Source: Neelides folsomi
Taxonomy: Eukaryota > Arthropoda > Collembola > Neelipleona > Neelidae
Reading direction: 5' to 3'
Length of the DNA stretch: 64,000 nucleotides
Assembly: GCA_034687125.1 (NCBI GenBank)
Contig: JAQGBZ010000044.1
Location: 124,001-188,000 of the forward strand
Part shown: in pieces, positions 1 to 10,970 of the stretch
Position numbering within the stretch: position 1 is the first letter of the stretch
Layout: every line of letters starts with the position of its first letter
Program-made: the position numbers and the translations under genes
The notes under the pieces: generated by a model
Seen by the model: only the letters and a program-made list of their open reading frames with translations
Told to the model about the DNA's origin: nothing
Databases searched by the model: none

Positions 1-391
1 TTTCTGAGAGTGTTTGTCTCTGAACTGGTTGAGTGTTAAAAAGGACATAATATATATATTCCTAATATATGACATCCGAGGGAATTCTTTTCCCAAATTC
101 CCTCCAATTCTCCTCACTGCCCAAAGAGGTCAATCTTTTTAAGGGTCAATGATAAATAGAAAATGACCCGAGTGTTGAACTCAACAAGTGAATTAAAAAA
201 TGATTAAAACCTCCTGACCCATTTCCCTCACCTACCCGTCTCCTCCGACTACTATGCTCACTGGTAAACGAGAGAATGAGAAAGTGTAATATTATTTAAG
301 GACAAACATGATTTCTTTTTAAACTGGTGTTGACTGGTGTGAAAACCCTCCTGATAACATTATTATTATTTGTGACACTTTTGTGGGCCGG
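1..391. other. LDB 3' flank / 3' UTR
   Basis: AT-rich sequence downstream of the minus-strand LDB stop codon (TAG at 392-394). I see no additional gene here and no unambiguous polyadenylation hexamer. Confidence 0.5.
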
Positions 392-3300
392 CTACTGGCT
401 CACGGCCGGGGATTTCTTGTCTTGGCTGTCTTGGGACGTGGGCGTGTTGCCGAGAGGCGGTCGGTCCGTGGTCGGAGGCCAAGAGTTGGGGCCACCTCCA
501 GGGATGGGTGAGTCTGCACCAAAGGGCTCCGTGTCCAAGGCAGCGGCTGCATCATATTGGCTGTTCTCCAACCGTGTGATCAAACGCTCGTCCTCGTCAC
601 CAAACTCTCCGCCCATGAGGGACGGTTCACCCACCACCATCACGTCTTGGGACGCTAAGGAGAAACTTGGCCCCGGTGATCTTTTCTTATTTGCTGAGGG
701 CGGAGCTCCCGTTCCAGCTGGTCCGGTGGAATTGGACGCTGATCCTTTCCGTTTCCGTCGCTTCGACTGCGGCCGTTGGGTCTCTGAAAAAATAAACCCA
801 GGTTTAACAATAAATTCCTTTGACTCTTTTTGGCCCACCCTGATAATTCCTATACATTTCACATACCGGGTGGAGCCACCATTCGTTGCCACTTCTGGAA
901 AAGCGTCGTCTTCAGACAATCTCTCGGGGATAAGGCGTACGCTTTATGACGTGACATTAGCTCTTGCATCGGTTCCAATATTACACATAGCTACAAAATA
1001 AATAATAATTTATAATAAATAAAAATTATTTGATTCCCATTCTATTTAATAAATTGGTTAATATTAAAAAAGGTTACCCTTAGGTAATTGAGTGTCGAGT
1101 TGGTGAGTCCTTGGCGGGTGATGGGTTTCGTGAGTTGATCCAACATGGCGGGATTTTGTTCCTGAGCATGCATTGCGACCGCAGTTCTAAGAACCAATTC
1201 ACGGGATGCCCTCACAGCAAAATGCCACGACTTCATTCTCATAAGATCGTCAAATGTGAACTCGAGTATAAGCCTTCCTTCAGTGCAAACCTAAAGAAAA
1301 CAAACATAATTAATACTTTAATATTACAATAGTATTTATATTATTAATAATATAAATATTTATATTATTAATAATATAAATATTTATATTAAAATAATTA
1401 CATCAATGTAAGATTAGTAAAATGATCAAATCAATATGTAATATTAAAAATATTAAAAAATATATATTTAATTATTCTTACCTGAGTAAACATAGGTTTC
1501 CCATGAATCGTGGCCATGACACATTGGTCACAGTCGAGCGTGATACTGGTATTGTGGAAAGATTCCTTTGGATGTCGAAGGTTAAACGAGAGTTCTGTGA
1601 CCCCGCCTTCAAAGATGCTCCGGAAGTATCTCGGAATGAGGGTTCTTCCAATGGCTGTAAACACAAATTGTCTCATTTAACTCCTCAATGACCCACTCAC
1701 AAAACCTCAATCAATGACAAGTTCGAACTCTCCAAATTGTTTACATTAATTTTACACAAGGGGAATTGAAAGAGGGGAACTTGTATTGAGATATATTATA
1801 TATACAACTACACCTATACTCATACTATCACTATCACCATTATAGGAGAGGTGAGCCGGTGGAATATATATACAGTATAGATCTTTTCCCTATCTCTTCT
1901 CTTCCCATATCCCCTCCCTTGTTCATATATAAGAAAACATAGTAAATGTGGCATTGGCGCTCCAGAACAGTTCTCCCTATTGATCTTCTCTCTCTCTCGC
2001 TCTCGCAATAATCCTCCCTTGATAACTCCTTGCGAATCCGAGTTTTTTTAAACGGCGGCTTACGACCCATCATTTAAATCTTAATATTGAAAAGGTAAGA
2101 CAAATATTACATTTAAAAATATTATCGATCAATGAACCCAATTAAAGACACACAGAAAAAGTATGAAAACTTTTAATTGATTTAAAATACTCCCATTCCC
2201 GCTATTTATTTTAAATATGAATGTTGAAAATCATATATTTTAAACATGAAACTTATAATTGTAATTATTGTAGATATACAAAGTGAATATCTCTTATAGA
2301 TGTTTGTTCATTCTTTCTAAATTGAACTTTAATAAATAATTCATCAAAGAGTTTGATAAAATATTAACTTTCAAACCAAGGGAACTTCATATAAAAAGTT
2401 ATAGAAAAAAGCCTGAACTTTAACAATACCACGTGAGTGAAAAAAGACAATGGTAAAGTACAAGTTTTTCCGAGTTAATTAAAAGGATATTTTGAGAAAG
2501 TTTAAAACTTTTGTACAATAGATTAAAGTCTCTTTTATAGAGTTTCTCATTATTTACATGTAAGGATTCATTGGAGCTCAATCTCTCAAAATGAACCGGA
2601 ATTTGGGAATCAAATGGGAGAACCCTTAAACAATAATAAAAATATAATTTCTAAGTCATTAATTTTAAACAAATTTGATAACTCAATTTAAATTTTGTTA
2701 ATTTAAAAAATAATATACCTAGTATAATATTTAAAAAAATTTGAATATCCATTGTATACTTTAATATCTTATACTTTACTTAATATACATAATATACTTA
2801 ATATCCATATAATCAATATACAGGTACATATAATTACTAATTGTAAAATGCTAATATTCATGGGTTTGGATTTATAAATATCAACTTACTGAATCGCTTG
2901 AGACAATCCTCAAGGCAGAAGGTGAGCGTCAGCGTGGCATCGTCTTCAAAAAACTCTGTCGCAAAAGCGTCCCACCACAAATTGTCCGATTCTTCTGTCC
3001 GTTGTTGGAGCCTCTTGTTTAGCTCGTAGATTCTGTAGTCGGGCTGACCAAAATAGGGGCCAGTCCGTCTAGGAATGGGCATGGGTCTGGAAGGAGAGAG
3101 AGAATGAGGGGGCGGGAAACGGTAGTAGGGTGACGGCGGGTTCAGCGGCGGGGCACAGAAAAAGTCCGAGGAATTTCTCGAAGAAGGTGGAGGGATCCGC
3201 GGCGGAGGGTCGCCCATTCCAGGCGGACCCATGATCCCCTGTGGCCCATTTTGCATCGGGGATTGGAGGGGGGGCTGGAGGGGGGAGGACATCGGCCCAC

Positions 3301-6300
3301 ATCGGCCGGTGCCCCATCCGCCGCCCCACGGCTCCGAGTTGGCACAACATGCAGCACAGGAACACGGGGGCGGGCGGGGCGGCGGGGCTTCCACCCATCT
3401 GTCCACCACCACCCCGCCGTCTACACTCTTTTCCCCCCCGAGGAACTCGGACTTGAAGTCGAAGAACTTTTTGGGTTCCGGGGGCCCGGGCCCGCCGACG
3501 CTATTTCGCTTCTTCCCCGTCGCGGACTCGTTAGGAGCCAGAGAGGGAACCCGACTCCCTCACCGGCCACAACATCCTTCACACCCCACTGACATGGACC
3601 AAGAACTCCACTTGACCCGGCGGCCCCGAAGCGGGCCTCATCCCAACAACAAAGATCCAAAAGGTCAGCTCATGATGGCTCCACTCCCGCCTGGTGGGTC
3701 ATTGGACGTGGGCGGGACCAGACAACGGCGGAAGGACCTCCACTGACCACGTGGTCATTAAAACCCCGATCCCACTGATGTTGACAATTGGTGTGTGAGG
3801 GCGAAGAGAAGAAGAAGAACCGTCTCGGATGATGTTACATTGCCAAATGATAATATTACCCAACTTTCCTGTAGGGGTTCTTCATTTCATTACTCGACTT
3901 GGAACCAGAGGGGCCGACTCCCTCCCACATCCCTTCCTCACCCCAAAAACCATTTCGACCTAGGGGCTCCCGCTCTCTCCAAATCCGGGAAAGATGAGAT
4001 GGAAGGAAAAAACCCGGACTTCCCCCCGTCATAATTTTTGCAAATATCCGACCCCCTCTGCCTCCTCCTCCCCATAATTGCTCATTAAGTAAGAAGCCAG
4101 GGACAATTGAGCAACCAGTGCAAACCGTCCAAGAACAAACCTCGTCCTCGTCCACCCTATCCCATCTCATCCAACAATGACATCAAAAATAAAATTCACC
4201 TCCATACACCACAAAGGTGTAAAGAGGGGGGAGAGCAATTAGAGGAAATTTCCTCAGGAATTCCTTCCACCGTGAGAACCAAATGAACCAAGTGAAAAGG
4301 GCCCAAGAGAGGAATCCCAACATAGGGAATTAACATACAGGCCTCCATCAAGAAAATCTCCGAACACTCCGAATCCTCCGATCTGACCTGAACCAAAGAA
4401 TCCAAAGACATTCAAAACGTGAATTATGAAAAACCGAAATGGACAGTCAATTTGAACAATATTATGAAATGAGTGGTCGGTGAGGTCGGGAATGAGGAAT
4501 TGTTCATTCCACATAAAGACAGAATTTCTCTCTGGTTGTTGAGAGAGAGAGGAAGGCCCTTGGAAGAAACTTTTTATTTCCCAAAAAATGTTTGGACCCC
4601 AAGGAAAAATGGAGTTGGTTGGGATTTGGAGGCCCCTCGGTGAAAATGCCGAGTGTGAATCCCACTACCATTGTCCCTCAACCGATTTGGGCGAGGACGG
4701 GTGGGGAGCTTGATATCGATTTTAGAGGAGGACGAAACTCACTCTCACTCCAAAACCTCCCTCACTCCGAGATCGGAGACCAAACTCACCGACCAATCAC
4801 TCCCACAAATTATTTCACCTCACAATAATTATAATAATTTATGAAAGGAAAATAAAATCACAAAATTAAACATTAAACTCACCATTTAATAAAAATTAAT
4901 AAAAGAATAAAACTCAAATAAACTCAACAAAACATGATGACACAAAAATTGAAAATAATTCCTTAATTCAATTATGAATGAAAAGAAAACATACCCCCAG
5001 TAATAAAATATAAAACTACAATTCTTTAAATTCCAAAAAATAAAATTTGTAAAATTCGTATTATATATATCATTATATAATTAATGATTAATTATATATA
5101 TATATATATCATTATATAATTAATGATTAATTATATATATATATATATATCATTATATAATTAATGATTAATTATATATATATATATATATATCATTATA
5201 TAATTAATGATTAATTATATATATATATATATATCATTAATTATATATAATTAATGTAAAGAGATATTAAAAAGGATGTCTTTGAATATTTCAATTTGTT
5301 GATCTTACAATTAATAGAAGAACCGAAAGATCTTCTGATGTTGAATAAAGATTTTAAAGGTGGAAATGTATTTGGTTTCATAACCTCTCACTCCCATCGA
5401 CTTCCCTCATCAAAGACATGATCAAAGAGAAAATCGAAGTCTTTCCATACACAGAAAGGAATACACATAAAGGAATACACATAGAAAATATCGAATAACC
5501 CTTTTACAAAATTTCCTCTTATAAATATATGGAAAATGGGAAGATTTAAAGTCACCAAACACGAGGCATCAAAATTGAAAAAGGGATAATAAACATATAG
5601 TTTAATAAATCAATTATTAATTAAACCACGAATTTGAATAAATATTTAAAAAGGCTAATAGAATACATTTCATGTTCAGGGCATATTAAATGTCTTCTTA
5701 TATAAATACATACATATACTATACCATACGCATAGTTGTAAAAGTACCTTTATATTTTATTCAGAAATGAAGAATCAATAAAAACGAGTTCAAAATAGAG
5801 AAATGACAAAACCTTAAAAGTCTCAACAACCATACAGAATGGTCGATATTAGTACTAAGTCGATATAAGAACATGAATATGTGAACGTATGAATATACGT
5901 ATACAAAAATATATTATGAAGATGTATATAGATCTAAAAGGCGAAGAAGATATTCTATCATCATATATATCATATACCTATACTAGTAAATATATGAAAT
6001 TTAATATTAGAAAGTATTGAAGGAGATGGAAGGAAATTCAACTTCCTTTTTCTCTCTTCTTCTTCAAAAAATTCTCCATCAATTTTCAATAAAGTGAAAA
6101 ATGAAAAGGAAAGATTCACTTCCAATATCCAATTAAAAACTCATCCTCGACCAATTTGATTCTCAGACTGGAAGAGACGAAGGAAAGGAAATTGTCATTA
6201 GTGAAGTTTAACTATATAAATTTTTGATTTGAATAAATCTCAAGAAATATTCCTAATACATAGAATACAGATGGGAAAAGTCTCAACAATAAAATAATTT

Positions 6301-9300
6301 AACAAACTTCATTTCTTCAATTTTCTCCTCATATCCATTGTAATGGATATATTAATTTGAATCAATCTGAATTTAATCAACTTCAAATTTCCATAACCAT
6401 AATATAATTAAATGAAGACGGAAAAACCTTTCCCGGAGGAAATGGAGAAATGAGAACTTCCTCATTATTAAAATGAAATTAGAGGGAATTGAACTATGAA
6501 TGATGGAAAAAGAAAAAAATTTTCTAGTCATATTGTTTTGATATTATCAGTATATGTAAATATATGCCTACTCTAATATTGATATTATAATTATTATTGT
6601 TATTTTAATAAAATACAAATATCTAATATAGTTTAATCGAAAAGTTTTTTACATATTAATTCAATATTAGTAAACTTCAATTAACTTTTCTTAACATATT
6701 GGCCAATACAAATGTTGACAAAATTGGGATCAATGAAGTTCCCAAAGTCCCAATGGATTCTCATTTAATTCGCTATTTATCAAGTGGTAGGATTTTCCAC
6801 ACGATTGAATTTCCTTAAATGCATTTCTAAAGTTGATCAAAGGTGAATTACTCATTTCATCCAGGAATTGTTCTCACAAAGGATTTCTCATTTTCAAAAT
6901 CCCCTTTGAAAAACCTGCGAAGAGGAAGTTTTGGAAGGGTTGAAAAAAGGTCTCAAAACATACGTCTCACCAATTGAAATTTAATTCATATTTAACAGCG
7001 GATTCTCAGAGTTAAGTACACCCAAGCAAAAATAATGCACAAACTCATTAACAATATTAATTCAATTAATCTTAAATTGATTAAAATAAATTAAATGATG
7101 TAAAATTGATCTTGACGACAAATTGCTGGAATTGAAAACCCCATGAAGACAAATTATACATGTCAATAATCATTCCTTTTTAGAAAAATGATTTCCTAAA
7201 CAGTTGACATTCGATTGTTGAATTAAACTCCGAATTCATTTCAATTCCAATGAAAACAGTTCAGTTCCAATGTGAAACTTGTCGAGGAAATTCATTCGGA
7301 CATTTTCGATGGTTGTGGGTTATTTTAAAATGACCCGCCGCTATTATGATTGTTATAACTTTTGGGCTGAATGAATTTTAAATCCTTACCCATGGTCAGG
7401 TAATCTATCAGGCATCAAGCCAGGCATCCCAGACGAGTTCTGTGGACCAGGCGGCAAATGGGAACCTATAATAAAATCAACCAATGCTAATATTTTGATC
7501 AATTTAACTAAATGTAACATTAATATAAATTTTTAACTGTAATTACAACTGTAGTAATTTAAATTTACCTTGAAGTTGGGGTTGGAAGGGGTGTGGGTGG
7601 AACTGAGGGGGGAAATTTGGGTTGTTTGGTCCGCCGGGAGGGAACGGTCCGGGTCCCGAGTAGGGCGGGAAGGACTGATTAGAACGAGGAGGCGGCCTCG
7701 GCCCTCCGGGCGGCGGAAAGCTATTGAAGTATGGGGAATTGGGCCCTGGGCCGTTGTACAGCCCCGACGGGGGGAACTGCGGGCCGGGCGGGGGCTGGGA
7801 GTTGAAGCCCACCGGCGTGGACGACCCCGACGGAGCGGGCGAGTGGGCGTAGTGAGGAGGAGGGCACGGGGTCAGCGGAGCCCCTGACGCCGCACCGCCC
7901 TGCGGCGTGAACGGACTCCCGGCGGCCGGGACGCTGCCACTCGTCGGATATCCGCCGCCTCCCCCTCCCTGTCGGAAACCGTTAGTCGGTGGCGAGGACG
8001 GCAGGCTCATCCTGGCCATACTTGATAAGCGTTGGGTGTCCCAGGAGCAGAAAACGGGGACGTCGTTTGGTTGTTGGGGGTGGCCGCAAAAGGCCTTGTG
8101 CCCCCGCTCGGATCGCTGCCCGTCGTGCTCGGGGAGATGATCGACTTGGTCCACAAGCTTGAACTTCCAGAGCTTACAAGTCCACTCTCGGGCGGCTCCA
8201 GCTTTGAGCTAAGTAAATAATTAACAAACTATATTAAGAGGAAATATTTTAAATACTCTAAATTGAATATTTAAAATTTATTTAAGAAAATTTAATAATG
8301 GGGATATTTAAGGAACATGTTTGTGTGTGCATGCAGAGTAGGTTAAAATATAAATACCTATTTATACTAACAATAAATATGTTTAGTTAAAAGGGGATAA
8401 ATTCCATGTGAGTAAACGAGGATATGTTCCTCATCAAAACCCGGGTTTCTGGTTGCTAATGAAGAAAGTGACAGCGGAGGAATTTAAGCCCATTTAATTC
8501 CAATTTCGTCACCTATCCTCCTTATCTCTTCACGAAACATTGGTGGTTGAATCTCCGAGGTTGGTTCCGCCCTCGGCCTTGCATATTTCCTATCCGACTA
8601 CTCTCCAAATGTCATGTGGATGAAACCGAGGTCAGAAAATGAATCTCTCTCCTATTAACCTCCAAATTCAACAATCCACTCTTGGCAAATATTCCAATCG
8701 CGGAACCCAATTTAATCTTATCAACTTATCTCACCAGACTCAGAGACAAATTATCTTTCTCATATCCTCAACTCAATAACTATTTTTCACTGGTTAGATA
8801 AAATTTAAAATTGGAATTTATTAATTTATAAACACAGTGTTTAGTATTTTAAACACTTGGTATTTTAATAACTTTTAAATATTGTAAATAATATAATTTT
8901 AAATCATATCATAAAAATGCCAAATAAATATGAATGAAATCAGTCAATAATGGAATAAAACCCGAAATTTAAAATGACATTTCTCAACTACAAATAATAG
9001 TCAGTTTGCTAACTATTTCTCAACCAATTGTAAAATTTGTTTAAATCTTTGAAAAACTATAAATTTAACCTTCATCTCTTTACCTTATTAAACTAACAAA
9101 ATGACACAGGAGCGATATTATCTGGAGGATCACAATTGTCAAAAATAATCCAAGGGTTCGATATTCGATGCGACTAGTACTATCGGAGCATTTAATAACA
9201 TTTCTTATTTATCCTGTACGGTAATTAATTTAAAATGAGGACGTTTAACCCAGGATATGTTCTGTGGTGTTTAAATAATTGTTGAAAAGATGTAAGTCTA

Positions 9301-10014
9301 ATGGGCCTAATCTAAGGTGTGTTTGTAGGGTTTAAATAAATGTCACCTTTCGGAAGTTCTTGGGGATTTCAGAGTGAAGCCGGGTGCAGGGACGGTGTGA
9401 GGGGAATCACCTGACCTCTTGGACTCAGAGGACACCCGTCCCTTCTCTCATCACAAGCAGAAGAACTTGAGTCGGGAGTCCCCGATTCGGATAATGATTT
9501 TAAAAAGACGGAGCATCATCTCCTTTCCTCATTTATTCCTCGACTCCTCTCCTTCACTCCCATGGATTGTTCACTACAGAGACCCAAACTACACACTTGA
9601 ATAGACAATTTGCCGACACCACCAAGGTCAATACCCAACTCTTCACATCCTCCCAAACAAACACAGCTTTAAATACCTTCCCGGTTAAATAACAACCTTA
9701 AACCTCTTCCCCTCACTTTAAATAATTTCAGGCTTAGACAGGTCAAAAATGAGAATTTTCAAGAGGTCATCTGGATCAACTTGGGCCTTCTGGTTCTCGT
9801 CTGAGCTCGGAGTCGGCGAGGGTGAAGGATTTATGGAAATCCAGGACATAGGAGATATATCCGATATAGGTACATTTATACATGGTGGAACTTTTGGGGT
9901 GGACTTCAAACCCACACGCCCTCTGGAACTACATATGGGAAAAGGTATTGGAAAGAGACGGAGATTGTTTGAACTACTCTCAACTTCTCACTTGAAACAT
10001 AGCCCTTGTAACAT
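392..10014 (-). CDS. LDB1: LIM domain-binding protein (LDB/Chip), distal-promoter form
   Basis: Nuclear adaptor that self-associates and joins LIM-homeodomain and LIM-only proteins to SSDP and enhancer complexes. Proposed coding exons, in transcript order: 9992-10014 (tentative), 8022-8208, 7569-7968, 7390-7465, 2890-3086, 1482-1654, 1078-1290, 867-990, 392-783. All phases agree and give about 594 residues, close to my recollection of Drosophila Chip (577). Residues 1-228 are Gly/Pro/Ser-rich. The dimerisation domain follows from about 245 (PDYRIYELNKRLQQRTEE, DNLWWDAFATEFFEDD). The LCCD is near 424-464 (EPMQELMSRHKAYALSP), a basic nuclear signal near 470 (SKRRKRKG), and the LIM-interaction domain near 495-540 (DVMVVGEPSLMGGEFGDED). 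The core is nearly identical to insect Chip. Unusually, the usual GPKRYT step after FCLED reads CLKRFT here. The core is certain. The 23-nt first exon (ATG at 10014) is chosen only because its donor and phase fit. Confidence 0.9.
1332..1393. repeat. Palindromic AT tandem repeat
   Basis: A unit of about 24 bp containing the perfect palindrome TTTATATTATTAATAATATA (plus two A) occurs at least twice in tandem. It lies in the LDB intron between exons 1078-1290 and 1482-1654 and could extrude as a cruciform. Confidence 0.8.
2890..3292 (-). CDS. LDB1: LDB alternative proximal first coding exon
   Basis: The frame of the first conserved LDB exon stays open upstream of the internal acceptor at 3087-3088. 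An in-frame ATG at 3292 opens a Pro/Gly/Met-rich leader of 69 residues, beginning MSSPLQPPLQSPMQNG, that runs straight into the conserved PDYRIYELNK block. A promoter in the GC-rich stretch 3100-3760 could therefore make a shorter LDB lacking the distal Gly/Pro/Ser region. The tract just before the internal acceptor (CTCTCTCTCCTTCCAG) is an excellent splice acceptor, so the same DNA can serve as an intron end for the distal transcript or as coding sequence for the proximal one. The vertebrate short form also begins shortly before this block. Use of the ATG is inferred. Confidence 0.55.
3100..3760 (-). promoter_or_regulatory. GC-rich island, candidate proximal LDB promoter
   Basis: This stretch is strongly GC- and CpG-rich against an AT-rich background and lies directly over and upstream of the proximal LDB ATG. 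Several frames on both strands are open only because stops are rare in such composition. No TATA element at a convincing distance was seen. A promoter or 5' untranslated role is inferred from position and composition. Confidence 0.4.
3761..7389. other. LDB intron: AT-rich, no gene seen
   Basis: This is most of the 4.3-kb intron between the distal and proximal LDB exons. It includes moderately GC-richer patches around 3.8-4.8 kb, which may be leader or regulatory sequence, and an AT tandem array at about 5.06-5.26 kb. I see no frame with family similarity or a coherent exon. Confidence 0.6.
5061..5256. repeat. AT tandem array, 39-43 bp unit
   Basis: A core reading CATTATATAATTAATGATTA followed by a run of TA dinucleotides is repeated. 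Cores begin near 5071, 5110, 5151, 5194 and 5235, so spacing is about 39, 41, 43 and 41 bp. Most of the length change is in the TA run. The last copy is degenerate. It looks like replication slippage inside an LDB intron. Confidence 0.9.
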
Positions 10015-10970
10015 GGCTTGTATTTTATGGTATTCGTCGTGTATTATATACACCGTGGATATTCTGTATATAGGACATGGGTTTTAATGGGGGTTCATAT
10101 AAATGTATGGATTCTCGATACCGAGGCCTCTTTATGTTCAAAACTTTGCTTGTGTCAAATTTGAACCTTTGAAAGGGGCGCATTGAGACATTCAAAATCA
10201 TCTGCATTCTTAAATTCAGACTCCTCGACTTTTAATCTCAATTTCTCGCTTTAACTTTAAAGACTTTAAACATCTTTGATCTTTCAATTTGGACAATTTG
10301 ACAATAAAGGTTAGTAATTTATAAAAGATTCATCGTTTTAAATAATTAATGTTAGTTAAATATGGTAAAGGATTGGTTGATTGACAGTTATTTAACAATG
10401 AACATTAAGTATATGAAATAATTATTATTTTATTTATCAATTGTAAGCCCCAATTCTAATTGAACTCACGTGTCTTGCAGTAAAGATTTGTCTAAATATA
10501 TTAAATATGAGTTTTGTATTTAAAATTGTTCTCATATGATCGTATATGTATTGATCTGAGCGCAGCAGCAGATTGCTCCCATTCAAGATTTTATTGACGA
10601 ACAGTAACTCGAATATTTAAATATAGAGTTCATCGCTCGTCCCAGAACGAATGTTAATTAAATATCCAATTGTCAGTTAAGAAACTGTGAAAATAGATTC
10701 AATCCTAACGGAGTATTCGCATTTAAATTGTTATTGGGATACAGCATAAAGGTGATTTTTACTGTAATACAATTATTAACAAGTTCACTAAACATAAAAT
10801 GTCCTAATCGACACATTTAATTTAAGTGTAAATTATATAATTAGGAAGTGAATGCTAAACTGTCGATAATTTAAATTTTATATTATATAATTGATTGTGC
10901 GTTGAATGTTGGGTGTAAAATTTAACTATGGCTTATGATTTATAAAATGTTTGAATTGTTTTAAGAAGAC
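8209..10970. other. LDB distal intron, LDB/RMND5 divergent region
   Basis: Apart from the tentative 23-nt LDB exon, no coding sequence with recognisable similarity was found. GC-richer patches at about 8.44-8.66, 9.34-9.62 and 9.73-10.2 kb could hold promoters or untranslated exons for divergently transcribed LDB (minus) and RMND5 (plus). RMND5 translation begins at 10971. Confidence 0.45.

Noticed and set aside
392-919. Continuous minus frame starting before 783 as a separate protein
   Set aside because: The part above 783 reads through the intron 784-866; the true LDB exon begins at 783 after a TTTTTTCAG acceptor.
3231-3746. Plus-strand open frames over the LDB GC island
   Set aside because: Low-complexity mirror of the minus coding exon and promoter; open because of GC richness.
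4592-4828. Plus-strand 78-codon frame
   Set aside because: No ATG start, no similarity and no splice context.
9130-9190. GGTTCGATATTCG segment as a tRNA arm
   Set aside because: No matching acceptor stem or anticodon arm could be folded around it.
9411-9530. Minus-strand Ser-rich segment ending at a CAGGTGATT donor, considered as an LDB exon
   Set aside because: No acceptor is available before an in-frame stop, and its phase does not fit exon 8022-8208.
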